Part shown: piece by piece, positions 48,596 through 56,959 of the stretch
Layout: every line of letters begins with the position of its first letter
Numbering within the stretch: the first letter of the stretch is position 1
NCBI RefSeq assembly: GCF_902806985.1
Contig: NZ_CADCXY010000002.1
Coordinates: 372,001 to 436,000, forward strand
Origin: Pseudidiomarina piscicola
Lineage (GTDB): Bacteria > Pseudomonadota > Gammaproteobacteria > Enterobacterales > Alteromonadaceae
Reading direction: 5' to 3'
Length of the DNA: 64,000 nucleotides
The notes under the pieces: generated by a model
What the model saw: only the letters and a program-made list of their open reading frames with translations
Told to the model about the DNA's origin: nothing
Databases searched by the model: none
Made by a program: the position numbers and the translations under genes

Positions 48596-49825
48596 ATGGA
48601 AATTAATTGTGAGCGCCTAAAAGAAAACCTCATCGAACTTTCAAAAATTGGCTATAACGAAGACGACCGTGGCATTTATCGCACTGGTTTTAGTGATGCC
48701 GATATGGAAGCGAGGCGATGGTTGCAACAGAAAGCCAAAAGCGCCGGCTACGATACTTTCATGGACGGTGCCGGTAACGTGTTTTTTGGCCGTGGAGACC
48801 GAACCGAACCGACCGTGCTGATGGGCTCACATATTGATACCGTGCCTGCTGGCGGTATGTTTGATGGTGCGCTTGGCGTGATGGCAGCACTTGAAGTGAT
48901 GCAAACGTTGGACGATAACGGCTGTTCGCACGAGACACCTATTTGGGCGGTGGCAACCGCCGAAGAGGAAGGCCGCTTCGGCGGTATGTTCGGGGCGCAG
49001 GCGATTGCCGGAAAACTTAACCCAGACTGGGTGTTATCTGCCCACGATGCCGATAATGTTTATTTGAAAGATGCGATGGCCGCTCAGGGTCTTGAAGCGA
49101 TGGATGCGCTTGACGCCGCTTGGCGACCTGAACAGTTGAAAGGATATCTCGAGCTGCACATTGAGCAGGGGCCGGTACTTATTCAAGAAAACCTACAGAT
49201 TGGCGTGGTTGATGGTATCTCCGGAGTTTTTAAATGGATAGTGCATTTGAAAGGTAAGGCAGACCACGCAGGTACGGCGCCAATGCATATGCGAAGTGAT
49301 GCCTTTATGGGCCTCGCTGACTTTGCGCATGAGATCGACCGCATCATTGCAGAAAATGGTACCGATAAAACCAGAATTACCGTGGGTAAAGTGGAGCTAA
49401 AACCAGGTAATCCCCACACAGTTCCAGGTGAGGCGGTATTCACTATTGTCGGTCGTGACATGGAAGAAAGTGTAATGGAAGAAGTCGCCAGCGCGTGTCG
49501 TAAAGCTCTTTCGGCGATAGCTCGGCGTCATCGTTTGATGTTTGAATATGAGCAGACGAGCTGGTTAGGGCCAAAACCCTGTTCATCGAAGGTGACGGAT
49601 CTTATTGAAAAACAAGTTAAAAAACGCGGTTATAGTTACCTGCGAATGCCCAGTGGTGCAGGTCACGATACCCAGTTTATGTCTGAGATTACCGACGCAG
49701 GACTTATTTTTATTCCTTCAGTAAACGGCGTGAGTCATGCGCCTGACGAGTGGTCTCATTGGCATGACGTTGAAGCAGGAACCAATATATTGCTGGATGC
49801 TGTGCAAGCGTTAATTAAGAATTAA
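48596..49825 (+). CDS. M20 family Zn-dependent hydrolase (N-carbamoyl-L-amino acid hydrolase/allantoate amidohydrolase type)
   Basis: Metal-binding marks are LMGSHIDTVPAGGMFDGALGVMAALE, ATAEEEGRFGGMFGAQA and PSGAGHDTQFM; the lid domain has WIVHLKGKADHAGTAPM. This pattern belongs to the AmaB/HyuC/AllC group, which splits N-carbamoyl amino acids or ureidoglycine-type compounds. ATG 48596 follows ATAGGAGTCCC; the frame extends 15 codons upstream without a good start. 409 residues. Confidence 0.9.
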   Translation: MEINCERLKENLIELSKIGYNEDDRGIYRTGFSDADMEARRWLQQKAKSAGYDTFMDGAGNVFFGRGDRTEPTVLMGSHIDTVPAGGMFDGALGVMAALEVMQTLDDNGCSHETPIWAVATAEEEGRFGGMFGAQAIAGKLNPDWVLSAHDADNVYLKDAMAAQGLEAMDALDAAWRPEQLKGYLELHIEQGPVLIQENLQIGVVDGISGVFKWIVHLKGKADHAGTAPMHMRSDAFMGLADFAHEIDRIIAENGTDKTRITVGKVELKPGNPHTVPGEAVFTIVGRDMEESVMEEVASACRKALSAIARRHRLMFEYEQTSWLGPKPCSSKVTDLIEKQVKKRGYSYLRMPSGAGHDTQFMSEITDAGLIFIPSVNGVSHAPDEWSHWHDVEAGTNILLDAVQALIKN

Positions 49826-50028
49826 GCTTCCAGTAAGCCATGTTTAATTGCCGCAGGCAGCTACAACGAACGCAAACACCGCGCGCCCTCGCAGAGTTAA
49901 ATTAGCCAGCTGTAGAGGGGGCAAACTTTTTCATGAGATAAATCCCCCTATTTAACGGTGAAAAAAGCAGCCAAATAAGCGTATAATCCCTTATATCTTG
50001 TGGAAATAGCTGAGGGTGACGTACGGTT

Positions 50029-51444
50029 ATGGAGCAGAAAGTCAAAGTGATGGCAGCTGATAAAGTTAAGATCGAGCGGCCAGATCCAGATAAACGCAGT
50101 AATGATTACGCGCCGCGAAGCCGTATTTATGTGCGTGATGTAAAAGGGAAGCTTGAGTGGTTTAGGCGTAGCTTTGGCTTTTTATTGCTGTTTGTGTTTG
50201 CGCTTATTCCTTGGCTACAGTGGAATGGCGATCAAGCGGTGTTACTCGACATTGCGAACCAACGCTTCCGCATTTTCGGCATGACTCTTTGGCCGCAAGA
50301 TCTGACAATTCTTGCGTGGATATCTATCGTTGCAGCGTTTGCACTATTCTTTGTCACCACCTTATACGGGCGTGTCTGGTGTGGATTCATGTGTCCACAA
50401 ACCACTTGGACTTTTATTTTCATGTGGTTTGAGAAAAAAATCGAGGGGCCACGTAATAAACGTATCGCACTTGATCGCCGAGCGTGGGACCTTGATAAAA
50501 TTTGGCGAAAAGTCGCGAAGCATACGGCGTGGCTTGTTGTTGCCCTACTCACGTCAATGATTTTTGTCGGTTACTTTACCGACATACAAAACCTTTTTAC
50601 TGATTTTTGGACCTTGAATACAGGTTTTTGGGCCACGTTCTCAGTTTTATTCTTTACGTTCTGTACCTATGGCAACGCTGGCTGGATGCGGGAAATCATG
50701 TGCACGCATATCTGCCCCTACGCGCGCTTTCAGTCGGCAATGTTCGATAAGGACACCATCACAGTGTCCTACGATCCTAATCGTGGCGAGCCTCGTGGGC
50801 CGCGTTCTAAACGTACCGACCACAAAGCGAAAGGGCTCGGTGATTGTATTGATTGCAATATGTGCGTACAAGTCTGCCCAACTGGTATCGATATCCGTAA
50901 TGGTCTTCAGTATGAATGTATTAACTGTGGCGCCTGTGTTGATGCGTGCAACGATGTCATGGACAAAATGAAGTACCCACGAGGGCTCATTCGGTTTACC
51001 ACTGAACGAAACCTTGAAGGTGGACGCACTCGGAAAACCCGTTTCAAAGCGGTTGGTTACTTTATTGTCATGATAGCAATGACAGGGCTACTCGTTTGGG
51101 ATATTTCAACAAGAAAACCTTTAGAAGTAGATGTCTTACGTGACCGGAATCAGCTCTACAGCATCAGCATGGAGGGGTGGGTGCAGAACGTTTATACCCT
51201 GAAGATTTTGAATAAATCGCAGCTGCCACAGCGTTTCATTATTGCCACTAAAGGCTTCGAACGTGTGCAGTTGTCGGGTATGACCGAGCTGACCATTGCC
51301 GGTGGTTCAGTGGCCACAGTACCGGTTACTCTTGCGGTACATCCAGACGAAGTCACCGAGCGCGTACAAGATATCGTCTTTGTGGTTTCTAGCACCGACG
51401 GTGAAGTGGTGGAGCAACACCAAACGAGTTTCCTTTATGAATAA
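50029..51444 (+). CDS. ccoG: CcoG (FixG/RdxA) cbb3 oxidase accessory protein
   Basis: CcoG is a membrane Cu(II) reductase/ferredoxin-like protein needed for cbb3 cytochrome oxidase maturation. It has several membrane helices, WCGFMCPQTTW, MCTHICPYARFQSAMFD, and two 4Fe-4S motifs (CIDCNMCVQVCPTGIDIRNG and CINCGACVDACNDVMDKM), ending in a periplasmic Ig-like domain. 471 residues. The ccoNOPQ genes are not in the window. The gene overlaps srkA by 8 bases. Confidence 0.95.
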   Translation: MEQKVKVMAADKVKIERPDPDKRSNDYAPRSRIYVRDVKGKLEWFRRSFGFLLLFVFALIPWLQWNGDQAVLLDIANQRFRIFGMTLWPQDLTILAWISIVAAFALFFVTTLYGRVWCGFMCPQTTWTFIFMWFEKKIEGPRNKRIALDRRAWDLDKIWRKVAKHTAWLVVALLTSMIFVGYFTDIQNLFTDFWTLNTGFWATFSVLFFTFCTYGNAGWMREIMCTHICPYARFQSAMFDKDTITVSYDPNRGEPRGPRSKRTDHKAKGLGDCIDCNMCVQVCPTGIDIRNGLQYECINCGACVDACNDVMDKMKYPRGLIRFTTERNLEGGRTRKTRFKAVGYFIVMIAMTGLLVWDISTRKPLEVDVLRDRNQLYSISMEGWVQNVYTLKILNKSQLPQRFIIATKGFERVQLSGMTELTIAGGSVATVPVTLAVHPDEVTERVQDIVFVVSSTDGEVVEQHQTSFLYE

Positions 51445-52450
51445 TGCCACGGGTGCGGCAACAGACTTTAGCTTTTCGGGGTTAACACCAGATGTCATTG
51501 CAAATGCGTTGGCGAGTGTCGGAGTAGATCCGGCGTCAGGGCTGTTAGCGTTGAATAGTTACGAAAACCGAGTTTACCAGTTCGTTGCCGACGACACCAA
51601 GCGTTATGTCGCAAAGTTCTATCGTCCAGCGCGCTGGCGCGACGCGCAAATTCTTGAAGAACATGCGTTTACTGCTGAGCTACTCGCCGAAGATGTGCCG
51701 GCGGTAGCGCCGCTGGAATTAGATGGGGCAACCCTGCACTACTTTGAAGGCTATCGTTTTAGTGTGTTTCCAAGTGTTGGGGGGCGCGCGGTAGAACCCG
51801 GCGACATGAACGAGCTGGAGCGCATTGGGCGCCAAATTGGACGCTTGCATGCGGTGGCCCGTCAAGGTGAGTTTAAGCACCGCGGCACCATTAACGCCGA
51901 CTATTTTGTCACGCAATCATTGCAGACATTGCGGCAAACCGAGCTCATTCCTGAAGGTCTTCAAAACGCCTTTTGGGCCATTGCCGAACCTTTAGCTGAG
52001 CGGTTGCTAACAACCGACTTAGCTGCCTATGATAAGCAGCGTTTGCATGGCGACTGCCATCTTGGCAATATGCTGTTGCGTGAGGACGAGCTGACCTTTG
52101 TTGACTTTGACGATGCTCTCACCGGTCCTGCTATCCAGGATTTATGGATGATGCTGGCCGGCGATGATCGCCAGGAACGCTGGATGCAGTTGGACGCTCT
52201 GGTCAGCGGCTACGAAGAATTTTGTGACTTTGATGCACGCGAAACGGCTTTGATTGAACCCTTACGCGGTTTTCGCATCATACACTACATGGCGTGGCTG
52301 GCACGGCGCTGGCAAGATACTGCATTTCAACGGGCATTCCCCTGGTTTGCTGAGCAGCGGTATTGGGAGCAGCAGGTGCTGGCAATGAAAGAACAGCTTG
52401 CAGCATTGCAAGAAGCTCCGTTAGAGTTACATCCGAATTTTAATTGTTAA
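51437..52450 (+). CDS. srkA: SrkA (YihE/RdoA) stress-response Ser/Thr kinase
   Basis: The 337-residue protein has an aminoglycoside-phosphotransferase-type kinase fold: SYENRVYQF, KFYRPARWRDAQILEEHAFT, then the catalytic loop HGDCHLGNMLL and metal-binding FVDFDDA. SrkA dampens the toxic effects of MazEF and Cpx-related stress in E. coli. The order srkA-dsbA-yihG is shared with E. coli. ATG 51437 lies inside the end of ccoG; the track extends much further upstream but without homology. Confidence 0.93.
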   Translation: MNNATGAATDFSFSGLTPDVIANALASVGVDPASGLLALNSYENRVYQFVADDTKRYVAKFYRPARWRDAQILEEHAFTAELLAEDVPAVAPLELDGATLHYFEGYRFSVFPSVGGRAVEPGDMNELERIGRQIGRLHAVARQGEFKHRGTINADYFVTQSLQTLRQTELIPEGLQNAFWAIAEPLAERLLTTDLAAYDKQRLHGDCHLGNMLLREDELTFVDFDDALTGPAIQDLWMMLAGDDRQERWMQLDALVSGYEEFCDFDARETALIEPLRGFRIIHYMAWLARRWQDTAFQRAFPWFAEQRYWEQQVLAMKEQLAALQEAPLELHPNFNC

Positions 52451-52472
52451 TTGGAACCAACAGGAATCCACC

Positions 52473-53078
52473 ATGAAAAAGATGTTGTTTGCCGTACTGG
52501 CATTGATGATGTTTCCCGTAGCTGCACAGCAGTTCGAGGAAGGCGTGCACTATGAAGTGATTGCTGAACAGGGTACTGAGCAGCCAGAAATTAAAGAATT
52601 CTTCTCGTTTTTCTGCGGTGCTTGCTATCGGTTTGAGCCTATTGCGCAAGCAATGTCAGACCAATATCCAGATGCTTTTGATAAGTCGCATGTTTCGTTT
52701 ATCAATTACAAAGATCAGGGCATGATGATGAATCAAGCCTGGGCACTTGCCGAGCAGCTCGATAAAGACAAAGAAATTGCGGCAGCTATTTTCCAGCGCA
52801 ACTTCGTGCAAAACAACATGATGGGTAGCATGGAAGACTTCGAAGCGGTGTTTGCCACCAATGGCGTGAGCAGCGAAGACTTCAATAAAATGATCAACAG
52901 CTTTGCAGTGCGCGGCATGGCCAACAAAATGGATCGTGAAGCCGCTAATTACGGTGTGAACTCAACCCCAACCTTTATCGTTAACGGTAAATACCGACTG
53001 CTGCCACAAGGCTTCAGCGAAAGTGAAAACTTCGTCGATGACTTTATTGCTGCGGCGGGTTATCTGCTCGAGAAGTAA
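52473..53078 (+). CDS. dsbA: DsbA thiol:disulfide oxidoreductase with CGAC active site
   Basis: A signal peptide (MKKMLFAVLALMMFPVAAQQ) precedes a thioredoxin fold with DsbA's helical insertion. The active site is FFSFFCGACYRFEP with Cys48 and Cys51, and the cis-proline loop is NSTPTFIVNG. The dipeptide between the cysteines is Gly-Ala instead of the usual Pro-His, which should shift redox potential. Co-located with srkA as in E. coli. GGAATCC precedes the ATG. 201 residues. Confidence 0.94.
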   Translation: MKKMLFAVLALMMFPVAAQQFEEGVHYEVIAEQGTEQPEIKEFFSFFCGACYRFEPIAQAMSDQYPDAFDKSHVSFINYKDQGMMMNQAWALAEQLDKDKEIAAAIFQRNFVQNNMMGSMEDFEAVFATNGVSSEDFNKMINSFAVRGMANKMDREAANYGVNSTPTFIVNGKYRLLPQGFSESENFVDDFIAAAGYLLEK

Positions 53079-53958
53079 GCTTCTCAATCACCTCATCTTT
53101 ACGTTTCCAGCGTTGGTTCAGCCAGCGTTGGAAGCGGTCTTTAAACGCCTCGTCGTTGAAGTAATCGCCAATTAAATCATCTCGCATTGGCAAGGTTTCC
53201 ACGTTTACGTAGATGTCGCGAAGCTGGCCACTTAGTAGCAACCAAACCGCTGGGCGCTTACTTGACGGGTAAACAATAGTGATATCCAAAATAGCGTCAA
53301 ACTGATCACCCATGGTTTGCAAAGTGAACGCCGTGCCGCCGGCCTTTGGGGGCAGCAAGTGTTGAAACGGACTCTTCTTGCGCTGATGTTTTTCTGGAGT
53401 AAAGCGCGTCCCCTCACAGAAATTAATCACCGTTGTGGGAATATGTCGGAACTTGGCGCACTTTTGTTGTGTGGTGGCAATATCGCGCCCCTTCAGATGT
53501 GGCTTGCGGGCAATTTGTTCACGGCTGTAACGCTTCATAAAGGGCATATCTAAGGTCCAGCAGCCCAAACCAATAATTGGCGCCCAAAACAATTGCTGCT
53601 TCAGGAAAAACCGCGGCATCGGCATATTGCGCGACGCTAGGTGCATCAACACCAGGATATCGACCCAACTACGATGGTTGCACAAAATCATGTACCAGCG
53701 ATCGCGATGCAACTCGGCATCGCCATCGATGTGCCAGTGCATGGGCTGCGTCAGCCGAAACATCATCGACATCGCATAACCCCAAACCCGGAACAGCGCA
53801 TTAGCCACCGTTGACAGCCCACGCTGCACAGCAGGAATAGGCAGTAGCAACTTAGGCACGCCGATGAGGATAATCAGCACACCAATAATCGCCGTAGCCA
53901 CCGCACCAAAAATAAAATTAATAAGCACCCGAAAAGGTGCCAAAAGCAACGTAAGCAT
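53044..53958 (-). CDS. yihG: YihG-like 1-acylglycerol-3-phosphate acyltransferase
   Basis: A membrane-anchored PlsC-family acyltransferase. The HX4D catalytic motif is LCNHRSWVDILVL; FCEGTRFTPEKH and the glycerol-phosphate region follow. One N-terminal helix (~residues 1-30). I prefer ATG 53958 (MLTLLLAPFRV); an upstream ATG at 53994 has no ribosome site. It is convergent with dsbA, overlapping by 35 bases, the same neighbour as in E. coli. Likely adds acyl chains to lysophosphatidic acid. Confidence 0.9.
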   Translation of the reverse strand: MLTLLLAPFRVLINFIFGAVATAIIGVLIILIGVPKLLLPIPAVQRGLSTVANALFRVWGYAMSMMFRLTQPMHWHIDGDAELHRDRWYMILCNHRSWVDILVLMHLASRNMPMPRFFLKQQLFWAPIIGLGCWTLDMPFMKRYSREQIARKPHLKGRDIATTQQKCAKFRHIPTTVINFCEGTRFTPEKHQRKKSPFQHLLPPKAGGTAFTLQTMGDQFDAILDITIVYPSSKRPAVWLLLSGQLRDIYVNVETLPMRDDLIGDYFNDEAFKDRFQRWLNQRWKRKDEVIEKLTSRADNPPQQ

Positions 53959-54102
53959 GGAAAAACCTGAGTCAATCTGCAATTCATCCATCATACGTAA
54001 ATAATTAAGCCTTGCTCAACTTTAATAATGAGGATTTAGTGGTCTTGGCTGTGATAGGCCAGTAAAAATGGCGCAGCACAGAAGCGTAACCTTCTGACGT
54101 TC

Positions 54103-54786
54103 GTGAAAACCTTTGTGAAGTACCTGTACATTAAAGGGTTACTATCGGCTAATCCCCTTCAGAATATTGAGCTTCCATCAAAAGGTGAGCAGATCCCCAA
54201 AGCACTCTACACAGAGGAGGAAATCGAAGTCATACTTGAGCAACCGCTGCTGTTCGGCATTAAAGGACTGCGCGACAGGGCAATACTCGAAACCTTTTTT
54301 GCGACAGGCATACGGCGCGGTGAGCTTGTTAAGCTCAATGTTGACGATATTGATTTCTCAGCAAAGCTTGTTCGTGTTCATGGCAAGGGAAAGAAAGAGC
54401 GCCTAGTGCCAATCAGTCAGCGGGGCTGTGAGTGGGTCGCGTTCTACATCGGAAAAATCCGCCCCATGTTTGCCTTCGTTGGTTCCGGGAAATCGTTATT
54501 TCTTGCGAACAATGGGAAGCGCTACATACCGGGAAAGCTGTCAGACATGGCTTCTCAATATGTGAAGCTTGCCGGGTTTGACCGCACCGGAGCTTGTCAC
54601 CTGTACCGCCATAACACAGCGACAACGATGCTGGATAATGGTGCAGATTTAAGGCATATTCAAGAGATGCTTGGCCATGCAAGTATTCTGACAACCCAAT
54701 TGTACACGCATGTAAGCCGTAAGAAACTCTCACAAATCTATCAGGACACTCATCCCTCAGCGCGAGGCGGTAGCGGGTTGTTTTGA
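54103..54786 (+). CDS. Tyrosine recombinase/integrase, N-terminally truncated
   Basis: The 227-residue frame holds the whole catalytic domain of a Xer/integron-type tyrosine recombinase: Arg71 in ATGIRRGELV, Lys95 in RVHGKGKKERLVP, His166/Arg169 in CHLYRHNTAT, His192 in MLGHASILTT and the nucleophile Tyr201 in QLYTHVS. The ~80-100 residue N-terminal DNA-binding arm is almost entirely missing, with the frame starting at a GTG just after a break in similarity. It is the first gene of the accessory island and is probably not active alone. Confidence 0.82.
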   Translation: MKTFVKYLYIKGLLSANPLQNIELPSKGEQIPKALYTEEEIEVILEQPLLFGIKGLRDRAILETFFATGIRRGELVKLNVDDIDFSAKLVRVHGKGKKERLVPISQRGCEWVAFYIGKIRPMFAFVGSGKSLFLANNGKRYIPGKLSDMASQYVKLAGFDRTGACHLYRHNTATTMLDNGADLRHIQEMLGHASILTTQLYTHVSRKKLSQIYQDTHPSARGGSGLF

Positions 54787-54802
54787 TGATTTAAAACAAT
54801 AA

Positions 54803-54852
54803 TTGACATTGTGCATTCAACCTATCAAAATGATAGGTATCAGGTTGATAGG
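54803..54852 (+). promoter_or_regulatory. Promoter and palindromic operator of the DUF4258/HTH toxin-antitoxin pair
   Basis: TTGACA (54803) and CAAAAT (54826) are 17 bases apart. The perfect palindrome CCTATCA-AAA-TGATAGG (54821-54837) covers the -10, and a further half-site TGATAGG sits at 54846-54852. This is a typical arrangement for autorepression by the antitoxin (inference). Confidence 0.6.
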
Positions 54853-54858
54853 TTTTTG

Positions 54859-55200
54859 ATGAATAAAAACAATCCTAAAGGCGTAAACGAATTTCCTCTG
54901 TCGGAGGAAACCGCCAGAAAGATAATGAATGATCTGGCAACGAATTATACTCACAGGATTCGATGGAGCAATCACGTCAAGGAACGCATGAGGGAGCGAG
55001 GGGTTACTACTGGACAAATAATCACCTTACTTAAGAGTAAGCATTCAGTATTCAGAGAAGGCCCGTATCCAGAAGTGAACGGAGACTGGAAATTTAACTT
55101 GAAAGGGTTAGCAGCAGGCAAGGTTATTGAATTGACTGTTGCACTTAAGAATCATCATGACAGTCCTATGTCAGTTCTGGTAACTGTATGGCTTGATTAA
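54859..55200 (+). CDS. DUF4258-domain protein, candidate type II toxin
   Basis: The 113-residue protein has the pattern WSNHVKERMRERGVTTGQIITLLKSK and GDWKFNLKG with VIELTVALKN...LVTVW, as in DUF4258 proteins, which are related in fold to RelE-like or BrnT-like toxins and typically precede an HTH antitoxin. I prefer ATG 54859 (MNKNNPKGVNEF), with GATAGG upstream; an in-frame start at 54811 would overlap the operator. Toxicity is inferred from family and neighbour. Confidence 0.72.
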   Translation: MNKNNPKGVNEFPLSEETARKIMNDLATNYTHRIRWSNHVKERMRERGVTTGQIITLLKSKHSVFREGPYPEVNGDWKFNLKGLAAGKVIELTVALKNHHDSPMSVLVTVWLD

Positions 55201-55209
55201 GAGGTTGGT

Positions 55210-55650
55210 ATGTACCATTACATTGAAAGCGGTTTATCAAATATATATCTCAAAAATGGTTTTACCGTTGAACACATCGATGGTGAAGAGTATACAGGCA
55301 TTGATGATATGAATGGGCTGCATAGAGCGATAGGACAGGCTGTTGTGGACAGCAGAAAACCACTTACGAATGAAGAGTTTAAGTTTTTGCGTATTGAGAT
55401 GAATATTTCTCAGAAAATGCTTGGGACACGCTTTGGTGTAGATGAACAGACAATCGCCCGTTATGAAAAAGGCAAAACAAAAATTCCGCGAACTACAGAC
55501 GCGGCTTTAAGAACTCTGTACATGGAAAGCCAAGAAAAAAATAATCCAGTGAGCTATTTTCTTGATCTACTGGCGGATACAGAAGCAGAGGAAGCCGCAA
55601 AAGAAATTCGCCTAGAGGAAATAGAAGATCACTGGGAAGTTGCCGCCTAG
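55210..55650 (+). CDS. HTH antitoxin of the DUF4258 pair
   Basis: The 146-residue protein has a helix-turn-helix (residues ~62-100: MNISQKMLGTRFGVDEQTIARYEKGKTKIPRTTDAALRTLYM), similar to the DNA-binding half of MqsA-like antitoxins, but no zinc ribbon at the N-terminus. It starts 9 bases after the toxin gene with GAGG. The acidic C-terminus (DTEAEEAAKEIRLEEIEDHWEVAA) could cap the toxin. It is the likely repressor of the palindrome at 54821-54837. Confidence 0.75.
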   Translation: MYHYIESGLSNIYLKNGFTVEHIDGEEYTGIDDMNGLHRAIGQAVVDSRKPLTNEEFKFLRIEMNISQKMLGTRFGVDEQTIARYEKGKTKIPRTTDAALRTLYMESQEKNNPVSYFLDLLADTEAEEAAKEIRLEEIEDHWEVAA

Positions 55651-55722
55651 ATACTTTAGAGCGGGTCAGATTACGAGGGACTGTCCTTTATAAATTCTGG
55701 TTCCTACATCGTACTAATTTAT

Positions 55723-56322
55723 ATGCAGGCACGATACTATGATCCAGTCATAGGTCGTTTCTACTCGAATGATCCGGTTGACACTCTAGGTCACATGTCT
55801 CGTGGTAACCCAGTTCAAGGATTCAATCGTTACGCTTATGCGAACAACAACCCTTATAAATACACAGATCCTGATGGTGAGTTTTTAGCTTTACTATTTA
55901 CACCTCCGGGTATCGCAGCGATAAAGTATACTGCGACTGCATTAGTTGGGATTATGGGTGGAGTTGCAATACATGAAAATGTAGTAGAACCCATGATGAA
56001 TGAGTCGAGCGTACCCGATGTTCCAGATGTTTTAGTGGGTGATCAAAGTGACGACCGGGCAGGCTCAAACAAAAGTGGCAGAAGGCATACCTCTGGTCCT
56101 CTCACGCCTGAGAATGGTGGGACTGGAGACTATGAGGCCGATTTGGAAACCCTTACTGGAGGGACAAGCCCAGCCGGAGACGAAGATTCAGCTCCGCCGG
56201 GAAGCCAAGTCGGAGAAAATGGTATTTTTGGTAGACCTGATAACAGCACTGGTGGAGCAAGTATTGACATTCCGGCTAAAGGGGATAAACCTCATGAAAC
56301 ATTGCATTATGATAAGCAATAG
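55723..56322 (+). CDS. Orphan Rhs C-terminal module (core end plus toxin-like tip)
   Basis: The frame opens with the end of the Rhs core (YMQARYYDPVIGRFYSNDPVDTL; GFNRYAYANNNPYKYTDPDGEF) and continues into a variable tip of ~145 residues, with a hydrophobic stretch (FTPPGIAAIKYTATALVGIMGG) and a polar tail (GASIDIPAKGDKPHETLHYDKQ). The rest of the Rhs protein is absent, and no ribosome site precedes the ATG, so this is a displaced tip of the kind stored next to rhs genes for recombination. Tip family not recognised. Confidence 0.75.
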   Translation: MQARYYDPVIGRFYSNDPVDTLGHMSRGNPVQGFNRYAYANNNPYKYTDPDGEFLALLFTPPGIAAIKYTATALVGIMGGVAIHENVVEPMMNESSVPDVPDVLVGDQSDDRAGSNKSGRRHTSGPLTPENGGTGDYEADLETLTGGTSPAGDEDSAPPGSQVGENGIFGRPDNSTGGASIDIPAKGDKPHETLHYDKQ

Positions 56323-56341
56323 ATAGATTTTGGACGTAATT

Positions 56342-56854
56342 ATGAAATGTTTACCGATGAAAACGGGCAACTCAGAATTGAATAAGATCATTGAGTTGCT
56401 CCTCGGTTCAAAGTTGATTGGATTCGAGATACCTAAAAACCAGAGCTTGTCTTGTACATGGTCATTGAGGCTGTTTTTTGAGAATTGCAGTGATGTTTTA
56501 TGCTGTTCATCCGATGTTGCAAGTGCTGGTAACGGTGATTGGCAAGAGTATGGATTTCTAAAATTAGATATCACTGATGAAAGCTCACTAGGTAGCCGTG
56601 ACAAGTTTAATTTCAGAGAAATAACACCAATTGCATTCACAAAAGTCTCTAAATTAGTAAATAATGAAGATGATGTTGTCGCCGAGTGTGGGCTTCTAAT
56701 GACCACAGAGGAAGAGAAGCAAGTTGTAATATCTACGGCACCTGCTCCGGGAGCAGTAACTGTTAAAGCTGAGTTTTACGATGGCGAGTACGATCCGGAA
56801 ATTCTTTTTGAGGATTTACAACAAACTAAACTTAATGGACAGCCACTTTATTGA
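56342..56854 (+). CDS. Candidate immunity protein for the orphan Rhs tip
   Basis: The 170-residue protein (MKCLPMKTGNSELNKIIELL...) has no recognised domain. Landmarks are FENCSDVLCCSSDVASAGNGDWQEYGFLKLDITDES and AEFYDGEYDPEILFEDLQQT. It is acidic and soluble, and follows the tip by 19 bases, the usual place for an immunity gene. A frame extension to TTG 56330 is unlikely. Function inferred from position only. Confidence 0.6.
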   Translation: MKCLPMKTGNSELNKIIELLLGSKLIGFEIPKNQSLSCTWSLRLFFENCSDVLCCSSDVASAGNGDWQEYGFLKLDITDESSLGSRDKFNFREITPIAFTKVSKLVNNEDDVVAECGLLMTTEEEKQVVISTAPAPGAVTVKAEFYDGEYDPEILFEDLQQTKLNGQPLY

Positions 56855-56860
56855 ATCCAA

Positions 56861-56880
56861 AGCCTCGCCCTCGCGGGGCT
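56861..56880 (+). terminator. Hairpin after the candidate immunity gene
   Basis: AGCCTCGC and GCGGGGCT pair with one mismatch around CCTC; followed by GTGTTTG, so only a weak T-run. It may mark the end of the tip/immunity module. Confidence 0.5.
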
Positions 56881-56959
56881 GTGTTTGAGGGTATTCAATA
56901 TTTTGTGTCAACGAGGTTTTGATAGGTCTAAATGATCATCCTGTCGGCCGTCGAAGCGA

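Noticed and set aside
51296-51436. A longer start for srkA inside ccoG
   Set aside because: The extension is out-of-frame ccoG sequence; ATG 51437 gives the normal family length.
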